A DNA stretch of 64,000 bases, taken from assembly GCF_002284535.1 (NCBI RefSeq), contig NZ_NPKH01000020.1:310001-374000 (forward strand), given 5' to 3'. The notes under the pieces are model-generated. The model was not told where the DNA came from and did no database searches. It worked only from the letters and a program-made list of their open reading frames with translations. The translations under genes were made by a program, and so were the position numbers. Of this stretch, positions 8,457 through 17,506 are shown piece after piece (within the stretch, counting starts at the first letter, position 1; every line of letters starts with the position of its first letter). This stretch comes from Mesorhizobium wenxiniae (GTDB lineage: Bacteria; Pseudomonadota; Alphaproteobacteria; Rhizobiales; Rhizobiaceae).

Positions 8457-8900
8457 ATGGCGAAAGTTACCATCTCCAGCGTCATCGACGTGCCGGTCGA
8501 AAAGGTTTGGGCGCGCATACGCGACTTCAACGGCCTGCCGAGCTGGCATCCGCGTATGGTCGAAAGCCATATCGAGGACGGCAAGGATCCCGGCACGATC
8601 GGCTGCGTGCGCAACTTTCAGCTCGCCAGCGGCGCCCGCATTCGCGAAAAGTTGCTCGACTTCTCCGACGGCAATTTCCTCGTCAGCTACTCCATCCTGG
8701 AGACACCGCAGCCGCTGACCAACCACAAGGCGACGCTGCAGCTGCGGCGGGTGACCGATGGCGACCGCACCTATGCCGAATGGACCGCCAGCTTCGACGC
8801 GCCCCCGGAAGAAGCCGACAAACTGGCCGAGGGCATGGGCGCCAACGTCTTCCAGGGCGGTTTCAACGCTTTGAAAAGTCATTTCGCCGGCCAAAGTTGA
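8457..8900 (+). CDS. SRPBCC family protein
   Basis: 147 residues starting at the ATG at 8457. The opening strand VTISSVIDVPVEKVWARIRD and the later SYSILETPQPL match the START/Bet v1-like fold (polyketide cyclase, MxaD, plant PYR-like). It begins 16 bases before the end of spacing to the FAD subunit gene and belongs to the same operon. CO dehydrogenase clusters carry CoxG, also an SRPBCC protein but larger and involved in membrane or quinone attachment. Whether this shorter protein does the same is open; it could also bind the hydrophobic substrate. Confidence 0.85.
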   Translation: MAKVTISSVIDVPVEKVWARIRDFNGLPSWHPRMVESHIEDGKDPGTIGCVRNFQLASGARIREKLLDFSDGNFLVSYSILETPQPLTNHKATLQLRRVTDGDRTYAEWTASFDAPPEEADKLAEGMGANVFQGGFNALKSHFAGQS

Positions 8901-8916
8901 GCAAAAGGAGCCTTCC

Positions 8917-9708
8917 ATGGCGCTCGCCCTGCAGACTTTCTCGACGGTCAAGGACGCCAATGCGGCGCTGAAAGCCGCCGGTACCCGATACCTCGGCGGC
9001 GGCACGCTGGTCGTGCGCGCCGCCAATGAAGGCGATGTGTCGGTCTCCAGCCTCATCAGGTCGACCGAGCCGGCGCTGTCGGCGATCACCGTTTCCGGCG
9101 GCAAGGTCCGCATTGGCGCTTCGGTGACCATGGCGGCGATCGCCCGTCATCCGGATCTCGCGTCGCTTGCCCACGCGGCGCGCGCCGTCGGCGGCCCGGC
9201 GATCCGCAACATGGCGACCGTCGGCGGCAATCTCTTCGCCCCGGCGCCCTATGGCGACTTCACCGTGGCGCTGCTGGCACTGGACGCAACCGTCAATATC
9301 GACGACGGCGAGCTACCGATCGAAACCTTCCTGGCAAAACGCGAAAGCAACCACGCCATCATCACCGCAGTTGGATTTACGTTTCCGGCTGACGGCTTTC
9401 GCTTCCTGAAAGTGTCGAGGATCAAGCCGAAGGGCGTCTCGGTGCTGAGCATCGCCGCCGTGCTGGAACAAGCACCGGACGGAACCGTGTCTTCGGCACG
9501 GATAGCGCTTGGCTGCATGGCCGACCGGCCGATGCGTGCGACGGCGGCGGAGAAGGCGCTGCTCGGCAGGACGCTCACCAGCGATGGCATCGCGCCGACG
9601 CTTGCTGCGGCCGGCGACGGCACCTCGCCTGTTACCGATCCGATCGCCAGTGCCTGGTATCGCAACGAAGTCCTGCCGGTCCATCTCGGCCGGCTGCTAC
9701 TCGGCTGA
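8917..9708 (+). CDS. Molybdenum hydroxylase FAD-binding (medium) subunit
   Basis: 263 residues. FAD-binding motifs are the GGGTLV loop near residue 30 and TVGGNLFAPAPYGD near residue 105 (CoxM / XdhB family). It passes electrons from the iron-sulfur subunit to the final acceptor. It is shorter than typical CoxM (about 285), and the C-terminal domain is compact. It starts 16 bases after the SRPBCC gene and is followed by the 2Fe-2S subunit, the order M-S-L seen in several carbon monoxide dehydrogenase-like clusters. Confidence 0.92.
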   Translation: MALALQTFSTVKDANAALKAAGTRYLGGGTLVVRAANEGDVSVSSLIRSTEPALSAITVSGGKVRIGASVTMAAIARHPDLASLAHAARAVGGPAIRNMATVGGNLFAPAPYGDFTVALLALDATVNIDDGELPIETFLAKRESNHAIITAVGFTFPADGFRFLKVSRIKPKGVSVLSIAAVLEQAPDGTVSSARIALGCMADRPMRATAAEKALLGRTLTSDGIAPTLAAAGDGTSPVTDPIASAWYRNEVLPVHLGRLLLG

Positions 9709-9758
9709 AATATCCAGGGGAGCGCGCTTGCCCACGAGCAGGCGCGCAAGGAGGAAAC

Positions 9759-10241
9759 ATGGCAAAGGTCCCGGTTCAGTTCACGCTCAACGGCGCGGAG
9801 AAGGCCGAATTCATCGACAGCGGTACGACGCTGCTCAACGCACTGCGCGACAAGATCGGCGACACCTCACCGAAAGGCGGCTGCCATCAAGGCACATGCG
9901 GCGCCTGCTCGGTCATCATCGACGGTGAGCTCCGGCTCTCCTGCCTGACGCTGGCGGAAACCTGCAACGGTGCGGCCATCACCACGACATCGGGGCTTTC
10001 GGAAGGCGGCGTTCTGCATCCGCTGCAGCGGGCCTTCCTCGACGCCTTCGCCACCCAATGCGGCTTCTGCACGTCGGGCATGATCATGGCCGCCAAGGTG
10101 CTGCTCGACCACACGCCGAACCCCAGCCGCGACGAGGTGGTCGAGGCGCTGTCGGGCAATATCTGCCGCTGCACCGGCTACGAGCCGATCATCCAGGCGG
10201 TGCTGACCGCCGCGCGATCCAATTCGCAGAACGCGGCTTGA
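9759..10241 (+). CDS. Molybdenum hydroxylase 2Fe-2S subunit
   Basis: 160 residues with two iron-sulfur sites. The plant-type cluster is held by cysteines in GGCHQGTCGACSV plus LSCL, and the second by QCGFCTSG and NICRCTGYEP. These are the standard motifs of the CoxS / XdhC-type small subunit, which carries electrons from the molybdenum centre to FAD in the cytoplasm. The spacing to the first molybdopterin ORF is 14 bases. Confidence 0.95.
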   Translation: MAKVPVQFTLNGAEKAEFIDSGTTLLNALRDKIGDTSPKGGCHQGTCGACSVIIDGELRLSCLTLAETCNGAAITTTSGLSEGGVLHPLQRAFLDAFATQCGFCTSGMIMAAKVLLDHTPNPSRDEVVEALSGNICRCTGYEPIIQAVLTAARSNSQNAA

Positions 10242-10255
10242 GGGGAGTCAAAAAG

Positions 10256-11623
10256 ATGGAACTCCGCAAGAGCTACTTCGCCGACCAGCGCAAGGACGAC
10301 CTGCACGAGATCGGCCAGCCCAGGCCGCGCTCCGATTCACCCGGCCATGTCACCGGCAAAACCGCCTATTTCGCCGACCGCAATTTTCCCGGCATGCTGC
10401 ATCTGAAGATGGTGCGCAGCCCGCATCATCACGCCCGCATCCGCAGCATCGACACTTCAGAGGCCGAGAAACATCCAGGCGTCGTCAAGGTGCTGACCGC
10501 CAAGGATGTGCCGCACAATGTCTACACCATCCTGATCCTGATCCAGATCGGGCCGGAAGACGAGACGGTTCTGGCCGACGGCAAGGTGCGCTGGAAAGGC
10601 GAGGCCGTGGTGGCGGTGCTGGCCGAGACCGAGCGTGCCGCGCAGGAAGCGGCGGCCAGGGTCAAGGTCGATTACGAGGTGCTGCCGGCAGTCTTCGATA
10701 TGGAGGAGGCGCTGAAGCCCGGCGCGCCGATAGTGAACGAATATCACGGCCGGAACTATTATCTCTATGACAGCGGCGAATGCCGCAAGGTGCGCTTCGG
10801 CGATGTCGAGGCCGGCTTCGCCGGGGCCGATCACGTGCTCGAACAGACCTACCAGTCCTCGCCGATTGAACACGCACCGACCGAGACGACCGGCTGTATC
10901 GTCGCGCCGGAGGGCAATGACCGCTTCACCTGCTACACCAACACGCAGGCGATGTTCTTCACCCTCGACAATGCCTCAATCATCCTGCAGATGCCCGGCA
11001 ACAAGCTGCATTTCGTCGGCGGCACTGTCGGCGGCGGCTTTGGCGGCAAGGTCGACGTCATTGTCGAGCCGATCGCCATCCTCGGCGCCAAGCTGACCGG
11101 GCGGCCGGTCTCCTTCATCTACAGCCGAGAGGAGGAGATGCAGATCTCCTCGCCGCGCGCTGCCGAAAAGGTCGTCATCAAGGATGGCGTCATGAAGGAT
11201 GGCCGCATCGTCGCCCGCAAAGTCACCGGCTACACCGATGCCGGCGCCTACTCACGCCATTCGCCCTATGGCGCGCAGAAGGGCGCTGGCCACTACCCCG
11301 GCCCTTACACGATCCCGAATGTCTGGATCGACACCTACTGCGTCTACACCAACCGCACGCCTTCCTCCGCCATGCGCGGCTTCGGCGTCACCATCGGCGA
11401 TTTCGCGCTGGAGGTACAGATGGACAAGCTCGCCCGGTTGATCGGCATGGACCCGCTCGAATTCCGCTTCATCAATGCCTACCGCGACGGCGACATGAAG
11501 GCGCACCGCCAGCCGACCGAAGGCGCTGCGCTGATCGAGTGCATGCAGGAAGCGTCGCGCACCGCCAACTGGCCGGTGGCGGAGAAGTTCATGGCGATGT
11601 CGTCCTACGCGAAGGGAGCTTGA
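10256..11623 (+). CDS. Molybdenum hydroxylase molybdopterin subunit, N-terminal polypeptide
   Basis: 455 residues from the ATG at 10256. It covers the first half of the xanthine-dehydrogenase/CoxL large subunit: the a/b hammerhead domain (GHVTGKTAYFADRNFPG and following), the GGTVGGGFGGK molybdopterin loop, and the active-site loop SAMRGFG (Arg374). True CO dehydrogenases have AYRCSFR there, so this is not form I CODH. The ORF ends at a TGA and the rest of the subunit is in the next ORF, one base later. The two-chain layout recalls NdhL/NdhM of nicotinate dehydrogenase from Eubacterium barkeri. The substrate is probably an N-heterocycle or aldehyde. Confidence 0.9.
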   Translation: MELRKSYFADQRKDDLHEIGQPRPRSDSPGHVTGKTAYFADRNFPGMLHLKMVRSPHHHARIRSIDTSEAEKHPGVVKVLTAKDVPHNVYTILILIQIGPEDETVLADGKVRWKGEAVVAVLAETERAAQEAAARVKVDYEVLPAVFDMEEALKPGAPIVNEYHGRNYYLYDSGECRKVRFGDVEAGFAGADHVLEQTYQSSPIEHAPTETTGCIVAPEGNDRFTCYTNTQAMFFTLDNASIILQMPGNKLHFVGGTVGGGFGGKVDVIVEPIAILGAKLTGRPVSFIYSREEEMQISSPRAAEKVVIKDGVMKDGRIVARKVTGYTDAGAYSRHSPYGAQKGAGHYPGPYTIPNVWIDTYCVYTNRTPSSAMRGFGVTIGDFALEVQMDKLARLIGMDPLEFRFINAYRDGDMKAHRQPTEGAALIECMQEASRTANWPVAEKFMAMSSYAKGA

Positions 11624-11624
11624 G

Positions 11625-12629
11625 ATGGCGATCAGGCGTGGACGCGGCGTCGCCGCAATCAACTATCCGACCGGCATGAACCTCGGCGGTGACCCGACCC
11701 AGGCGCTGGTGCATTCGACGCCGACCGGCAATTTCATGGTGACGCTGTCGAGCGTCGATCTCGGCCAGGGCATGAAGCAGATCATGGCGCAGATCTGCGC
11801 CGAGACGATCGGCGTGCCGTCCGATCGCGTCGTCGTCGACACCGCCGACACCGATACCGGCCCGCACTGCATGGGCACCTTCGCCTCGCGCGGCACCCAC
11901 CGCGCCGGCAACGCCGTCATCCAGGCGGCCAGGGAAGCCCGCCAGGTGATGCTGGAAGTGGCGGCCGAGGAACTGGAAGTGAATGCGTCGGACCTCGAAA
12001 CCGACGGCCAAGGCAACATCCTGGTCAAGGGCGCGCCGCAAAAATCGATTTCGATCTTCGATGTCGCGCTGTCGGCTCACTTCAAGCGCGGCCGCTCGAT
12101 CTCCGGTCGCGGCATGTTTTTGATCCCCCGCTCCTATCCCGAGAAAGAAACCGGCGCGATGAAGCCGTCGACCTGCTACGCCCACGCCTGCACGGTGGCC
12201 GAGGTCGAGGTCGATGACGAGACCGGCGAGGTCACCGTGCTGACGGTCAAGAACATTTTTGAGATCGGCCGCGCGCTGAACCCGAAGATGGTTGAGCAGC
12301 AACTCATCGGCGGCTCATGGATGGGCATCAGCCACGCGCTCTACGAGACGACTGAACCCTATTATCCCAATCGCGATCATGGCGGCACCGACTTCAACCA
12401 GTATCTGATGCCGGGTCCTGGCGATCTTGCGCAAACCGAGATCATCGTGCTGGAACGACCCTCGGCCGACGGCCCGTACGGCGCCAAGGGGCCAGGCGAA
12501 ATGTGCGCCAACCCGCAGATCCCGGCGGTCGCCAATGCCGTCTTCGACGCCGTCGGCGTGCGCATCGACACGCTGCCGATCACGCCGGAGCGCATCCTGC
12601 GCGCGTTGAAGGCGCAAGCCCCGAACTGA
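11625..12629 (+). CDS. Molybdenum hydroxylase molybdopterin subunit, C-terminal polypeptide
   Basis: 334 residues starting one base after the previous stop, with GGGAG upstream, so translation is probably coupled. It carries the C-terminal half of the large subunit: SVDLGQGMKQIMAQI (molybdopterin loop), THRAGNAV, and the catalytic glutamate in AKGPGEM (Glu292). The active site therefore has to be assembled from both chains, the RGFG loop from the first and the glutamate from this one. The combined length of 789 residues equals a normal CoxL. Confidence 0.9.
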   Translation: MAIRRGRGVAAINYPTGMNLGGDPTQALVHSTPTGNFMVTLSSVDLGQGMKQIMAQICAETIGVPSDRVVVDTADTDTGPHCMGTFASRGTHRAGNAVIQAAREARQVMLEVAAEELEVNASDLETDGQGNILVKGAPQKSISIFDVALSAHFKRGRSISGRGMFLIPRSYPEKETGAMKPSTCYAHACTVAEVEVDDETGEVTVLTVKNIFEIGRALNPKMVEQQLIGGSWMGISHALYETTEPYYPNRDHGGTDFNQYLMPGPGDLAQTEIIVLERPSADGPYGAKGPGEMCANPQIPAVANAVFDAVGVRIDTLPITPERILRALKAQAPN

Positions 12630-13520
12630 GTGTTGGAAATGCCCAAGAGAAGCGCCGAGACTGTCGCGACCTCGCCGGAGGCGGTGGCGTCGCACCTCGC
12701 CGCCTCGCGCTATCTGGCCGATGAAAGCCTGGCGACTGCCGTCTTCCTGGCGATCCGGCTGGGCAAGCCGCTGCTGCTCGAAGGCTCGCCGGGCGTCGGC
12801 AAGACGGAAGCGGCCAAGGCGATAGCTGAAGTGCTCGGGCGCGACCTCGTGCGGCTGCAATGCTATGAAGGCATCGACGCCGCGCATGCGCTCTACGAAT
12901 GGAACTACCAGCGCCAGCTGCTCGCCATCCGTCATGCCGGCGAGCATGAGGTCGACATCTATGACGACCGTTTCCTGATCGCGCGGCCGCTGCTGCAGGT
13001 GCTGAAGGCGCCGGAAAAGCGCGTGCTGCTGGTCGACGAGATCGACCGTTCCGATCATGAGTTCGAAGCGCTGCTGCTGGAGTTTCTTTCCGATTTCCAG
13101 ATCAGCATTCCTGAGAGAGGCACCATCCGCGCGACGGCGCAGCCGATTGTCATCCTGACCTCGAACCGTACCCGCGAGCTGGCGGAAGCGCTGCGGCGGC
13201 GCTGCGTCTATCACTGGATTACCTATCCCGACGCCGAGCGCGAAGCCGAGATCATCATGCTGCGCGCCGGCGACGTCGCCGAGGCCACGGCGCGTGCGGT
13301 GGCTGCTGCCGTGCACGATATTCGCGCCCGTCCGCTGGCCAAGCCGCCGGGCATCGCCGAAGCGGTCGAATGGGCGAACGCCGCGACCATCCTCGAACAG
13401 GGCGGCAGCCCGTGGCCGGAAGCTTTTCGCCGCGCCATCGGCGTGCTGATCAAGGACGAGGAAGACCTGTCCTATATCGCCCCCGAGCTTGGCCAGATCG
13501 TCGAGGAGGCACTGGCGTGA
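12630..13520 (+). CDS. MoxR/CoxD-like AAA ATPase
   Basis: 296 residues from the GTG at 12630, directly after the preceding stop; an ATG at 12639 is an equally good start. Walker A is GSPGVGKT and Walker B VLLVDEID, followed by a sensor ILTSNRTRELAEALRRR. MoxR-type ATPases work with VWA proteins as maturation chaperones; in carboxydotrophs CoxD and CoxE mature the copper-sulfur-molybdenum site. Here it probably serves cofactor maturation of the hydroxylase. The stop overlaps the start of the VWA gene (GTGA). Confidence 0.9.
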   Translation: MLEMPKRSAETVATSPEAVASHLAASRYLADESLATAVFLAIRLGKPLLLEGSPGVGKTEAAKAIAEVLGRDLVRLQCYEGIDAAHALYEWNYQRQLLAIRHAGEHEVDIYDDRFLIARPLLQVLKAPEKRVLLVDEIDRSDHEFEALLLEFLSDFQISIPERGTIRATAQPIVILTSNRTRELAEALRRRCVYHWITYPDAEREAEIIMLRAGDVAEATARAVAAAVHDIRARPLAKPPGIAEAVEWANAATILEQGGSPWPEAFRRAIGVLIKDEEDLSYIAPELGQIVEEALA

Positions 13521-14746
13521 CACGCGACGTCAACGACCCCTTCGCCCCGTTCGCAGCGCAGCCGAATACGGATCGACCTCACCGCTGGCGGGACAGCACC
13601 CGCGAAGGAATGATGCGGGGAGAAAACTTACCCCTGGCGGCAGCACCCTTGCTCGGCTTTGGCCGGCTGCTGCGCCGCTATGGCTTCCCGGTGGCGCCCG
13701 AGCAGGTATCGGGCTTCATGCAGGCGGTGACGCTACTTGGACCGCGCTCGATGATTGACATCCACGAGGCAGCGCTTGCCACGCTGGCGCCGCCGCCCGA
13801 CCGCCGCGACGAATTCGAGGCGCATTTCCAAAGCTATTTCTATGGCAACGCCACGGCCGTGGTCGAAGGCGAGGCCGACGACGAAACCCGCATCAAGGAT
13901 GACGGCGGCCCCGGCGACGAGGAGAACAAGGTGGCACGCCAGGCAGAAGGCGGCGATTTATCGTCCGGCGCCGAACTGTTGAGCGGCCGCGACTTCCAGC
14001 GCGACGGCGACGGGCTTGCCGCCTTCCGCCGCAAGCTCGCTACCGCCTTGCCCGCCCGCAGCTCCTTCCGCACCGTGCGCACGCACGCGCGCGGCAAGCT
14101 CGATCTGCGCCGTTCGCTGCGCGAAGTCGTCAGTGTCGATGGCGACATACCGTCGCCGCTGCTGCGCCGCCGGCAGACCGTGCCGCGCAAGCTGCTGATC
14201 CTGATCGATGTGTCAGGCTCGATGAAGCTCTACACATCGGATTATCTCAAGCTGGCGCATGCGGCGGTGCAAGGTGCGGGCCGGGCTGAAATCTTCACCT
14301 TCGGCACGCGCCTGACCCGCATCACAGCGGCGCTGCGCATTCGCGACCGAGACCAGGCTCTGGCCCACGTGGCAGCACTGGTCGACGACTGGGACGGCGG
14401 CACCCGCATGGGACCGACGCTGCTCGCCTTCCTGTCTGTGCCGCGCTTTTCCGCTTTCGCGCGCGGGGCGGCGTTGGTCATCCTGTCCGACGCGCTGGAG
14501 CGCGGCGATCACGCCGAACTGGAAATGGCGATACGCCGGCTGAGCGCACGCGCCTTCCGTCTTTCGCTGGCGACGCCGCTGGCCGGCGATCCGCGTTTCC
14601 AGCCGGCAACGGCAGCGCTTCGCGCCATCCTGCCGGTGCTCGACGATCTGATCGATGGTTCGTCCATCGCCGGTCTCACCGATTTCATCCTGTCGCTCGC
14701 CCGCCCTGCCCCGGCGGCCGCAGCCATCTGGAAAAGGGTCTCATGA
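13517..14746 (+). CDS. CoxE-like VWA domain protein
   Basis: 409 residues from the GTG at 13517, which overlaps the previous stop. The N-terminal half includes an acidic, flexible stretch (EGEADDETRIKDDGGPGDEEN, about residues 115-140). The von Willebrand A domain contains the metal-ion site motif LIDVSGSMKLY. CoxE is the partner of CoxD and is thought to help insert or assemble the molybdenum active site. It ends in an ATGA overlap with the amidohydrolase, so the whole block is one translationally linked operon. Confidence 0.9.
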   Translation: MTRDVNDPFAPFAAQPNTDRPHRWRDSTREGMMRGENLPLAAAPLLGFGRLLRRYGFPVAPEQVSGFMQAVTLLGPRSMIDIHEAALATLAPPPDRRDEFEAHFQSYFYGNATAVVEGEADDETRIKDDGGPGDEENKVARQAEGGDLSSGAELLSGRDFQRDGDGLAAFRRKLATALPARSSFRTVRTHARGKLDLRRSLREVVSVDGDIPSPLLRRRQTVPRKLLILIDVSGSMKLYTSDYLKLAHAAVQGAGRAEIFTFGTRLTRITAALRIRDRDQALAHVAALVDDWDGGTRMGPTLLAFLSVPRFSAFARGAALVILSDALERGDHAELEMAIRRLSARAFRLSLATPLAGDPRFQPATAALRAILPVLDDLIDGSSIAGLTDFILSLARPAPAAAAIWKRVS

Positions 14747-15633
14747 TGCAGAAGGCGATCGACGCACACTTCCACATCTGGCGCCAAAAGGATCAGCCAT
14801 GGCTGGTCGGCCCGATGGTGCCGCGCATCTTCGGACCCTATGAACCGATCCGCCGCGACTATCCGATCGAGGAATTCCTGGCCGATCAGCAAGGCTCAGG
14901 CGTCGAGAAGGCGGTCTATGTCCAGACCAACTGGGCCAAGGAGGATTTCGAGACCGAGGTCGCCTTCCTGCAGAAGACAGCCGACGAGACCGGCTGGCCG
15001 CATGCCATCGTCGGCTATGCCGACATGACGGTGGACGATATCAGGCCCCAGATCGACCGGCTGATCAAGTACCCCCTGCTGCGCGGCGTGCGCATGCAGC
15101 TGCACTGGCACGAAACGCCGGCTTTCCGCTTCGCCGCAGCACCGGATCAGGTGATCGACCCGAAAGTGCGGGCCAATGTGGCGCGGCTGAAAGACTACGG
15201 CCTGTCCTTCGATCTGCAGCTTTTCCCAGCCCAGATGAAGGACGGGCTGACGCTTGTCGGCGAGAATCCTGAGACCAATTTCATCCTCACCCATGCCGGC
15301 ATGCTGACCGATACGTCGGACGAAACCACGGAGGCCTGGAAGGCGGGACTGCGAACGTTTTCAGCGGCACCCAACCTCTACGCCAAGCTCTCCGGCCTCG
15401 GCACCTTCGTCCACCGCAACGACCCGGCGCTGATCGCCTATATCGTCGACAATGCAATCGACGTCCTCAGCAGCAATCATCTGATGTTCGGCTCGAACTT
15501 CCCGATCGAGAAACTGTGGACCAGCCACGCCGAGCTGATCAAGGCGCACCGGGAGGCGGTGGCCAAGCACGGCGTGGCCGCCGAGGCGGACATCTTTTGG
15601 AAAACTGCGGAGAAGGTATATCGGCCGGTGTAG
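14743..15633 (+). CDS. Amidohydrolase family protein (lactonase-like TIM barrel)
   Basis: 296 residues starting at the ATG that overlaps the CoxE stop. The HxH metal motif is in AIDAHFHIWRQ and the last conserved aspect is GSNFPIEKLW near the end, as in amidohydrolase-2 / L-fuconolactonase-like enzymes. Such proteins hydrolyse lactones or decarboxylate aromatic acids. Following a hydroxylase, it could open the ring of the oxidised product; this is inferred from gene order only. The gene is followed by an intergenic inverted repeat. Confidence 0.87.
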   Translation: MMQKAIDAHFHIWRQKDQPWLVGPMVPRIFGPYEPIRRDYPIEEFLADQQGSGVEKAVYVQTNWAKEDFETEVAFLQKTADETGWPHAIVGYADMTVDDIRPQIDRLIKYPLLRGVRMQLHWHETPAFRFAAAPDQVIDPKVRANVARLKDYGLSFDLQLFPAQMKDGLTLVGENPETNFILTHAGMLTDTSDETTEAWKAGLRTFSAAPNLYAKLSGLGTFVHRNDPALIAYIVDNAIDVLSSNHLMFGSNFPIEKLWTSHAELIKAHREAVAKHGVAAEADIFWKTAEKVYRPV

Positions 15634-15645
15634 CGCGGCGCCTTT

Positions 15646-15820
15646 CCTTCTCCCCTTGTGGGGAAGGTGGCCGAGCGAAGCTCGGTCGGATGAGGGGTGC
15701 TGGAAGGGTCGTTGCGTAGAAGATATAAGCGCTTCAAACCATTTTATATTTTCTCGCTGCGTTTCTCCCAGCACCCCTCATCCGTCTCGGCGCTACGCGC
15801 CGATCCACAAGGGGAGAAGG
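15646..15820. repeat. Large intergenic inverted repeat
   Basis: Arms at 15646-15703 and 15768-15820 are inverted copies: CCTTCTCCCCTTGTGG at the left outer edge and CCACAAGGGGAGAAGG at the right, with inner GATGAGGGGTGCTGG and CCAGCACCCCTCATC. Each arm also has a small hairpin of its own (CCGAGC/GCTCGG; CGGCGC/GCGCCG). The 64-base centre is A+T-rich. It resembles paired palindromic repeats of Rhizobiales and shares boxes with the element at 3073-3195. Confidence 0.8.
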
Positions 15821-15832
15821 TCAAGCCCGATT

Positions 15833-17260
15833 TCAGTTCCGCGGAAAATGGCCCGAAACCTCGGTGCCGGCGGCCGGCGGCAGCGCCAGGAAGCGGAGCG
15901 AGACCGCGAGCCCGATTGCGCCGATCACCAGGAAGGCAAGGCGGAAGTCGACCAGGTCGAGCGCCGGACCGCTTCTCGCGATCTGCGAGAGGTTTAGGAG
16001 CGCCGCCGCGACCGCCACGCCGAACGGCATCGCCTCTTGCTGCAGCATGCTGGACAGTGTCGCCGCCGAGCTGCGCTGCGATGAGGCTACGCCGGCGAAA
16101 GCCAGTGTGTTGAGCGCGGTGACCTGCATCGAACGCGTCAGTCCGGCAATCAGCATCAGCGCCACCACCAGCGCTTGGGGGTCTGCGGCGATATCGCTGC
16201 GCAGGCCATGATCGACAGCGATGCGATCACGCCGCACCGAACGGAAAACGAAGCGCCTCAGCGTCGGTGTCGTCACCGTCTTCATTCCGAGATTGCCGAG
16301 GAAATAGGCAAGGATCAGCATGCCGGCATCGACGGGTCTCAGGCCGAAGCCGACCTGGAACAGCAGCGGCAACAGGAATGACGTGGCGTTGATGGCGACC
16401 CGGAAAATGGTGCCGGCCGACAGTGTCGAGATGGCGAAAGTCTGTACCTTGAAAGCCGAGAGGTCGAGCAGCGGATTTTTTGTGCGCGCCAGATGCCGCA
16501 CCGCCAGCCAGCCGACCAGGGTGCCGGCGGCAAGCAGCGCCACGGTCGGCATGGCGCCGTCTTCCGGATGGGCGATCCGCTCGAGGCCGTAGAGCATTGA
16601 GGCGAGCCCGGCCGAGTCAGAAGAAAGCCCGGCCAGTCGAGCGGCCTGGTTTCGGAATCGCGGTCGCCGGGAATGAAGCGGGCGACCAGCGCCAGACCGG
16701 CCAGCCCGAGCGGAATGTTGATGAAGAAATTCAGTGCCAGGAGAGATAGGTGGCCATGAAGCCGCCAAGCACCGGCCCGATCACCGGCGCGAACAGCGCC
16801 GGCCAGGTGATCGGTGCGGTGGCGTTGAGAAGCTCGGACTTCGAGACGTTACGCAGCACCAGGATGCGGCCGACCGGCGTCATCAGCGCGCTGCCCAGGC
16901 CCTGCACGGCACGCGCGGCGACGAACTGGGTCAGGCTTTGCGAGATTCCGCAGGCGATCGAGGCCAGCGTGAACAGCGCGATCGCCATGAGGAAAATGTT
17001 GCGCGCCCCGAAGCGGTCGGCGAGTCAGCCCAACAGCGGCACGAACGCCGCCATGGGCAGCATATAGACGGTGATGCCGATGCTCATCGCCACCGCCGGC
17101 ACGCCGAAGGATTCTCCCATCTGCGGCAGCGATGTCGAGATGATCGTCGCATCCAGAAGCTGCATGAAGAGGCGACGACGACGATCAGCGCCACGCGCCG
17201 CGCCTGCCGCGCCGCCGTCGCGGTCTCGGCCAAGGCTTTGTTTTCGGGCATGGCGGTCAT
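15833..17260 (-). pseudogene. Decayed MFS (DHA2/EmrB-type) drug exporter
   Basis: Pieces of one major facilitator protein lie in different frames. The N-terminus starts near 17260 (MTAMPENKALAETATA) and shifts frame near 17165. The segment with QLLDATIISTSLPQM runs to an in-frame TGA at 17025-17027, where the family has tryptophan (LLGWLADRFGARN). The next segment covers GLGSALMTPVGRILVLRN. Further shifts lie near 16740 and 16615, and the C-terminal part ends at 15833. A pair of compensating shifts near 16170-16250 is also likely. With at least three frameshifts and a stop it cannot make a transporter. Confidence 0.85.
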
Positions 17261-17506
17261 GCGCAGAACTGTATGAAAGTTTTTCCCGCGCCACTGGGAA
17301 CCAGGCAATTGTCCGGCAAATCGATGACGCACCGGTTTGAACAAGCATTTGGGCGGCGCCGTCCAGACATGGACCAATAAACTTTCGTGTCGTATCGCGC
17401 CTTTTATGCGATGACTGAACCTAGCCACCGAACCAGCCTTTGACACTTCGCGATTTCGTTTCGCCTCTTCTGACTAGGACCCCACTTCATCAGGACCAAT
17501 CTGCGC

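Noticed and set aside
10256..12629. Carbon monoxide dehydrogenase (CoxL)
   Set aside because: The loop reads SAMRGFG, not AYRCSFR of form I CODH, although CoxD- and CoxE-like genes follow. A general molybdenum hydroxylase is the safer call.
12315..13523. Long minus-strand open frame opposite the AAA ATPase
   Set aside because: It mirrors a clear AAA ATPase gene; the composition is typical of antisense frames in GC-rich DNA and no motif is present. Several equally long antisense frames (for example 27523-28725, 34623-35822, 37624-38847) were dropped for the same reason.
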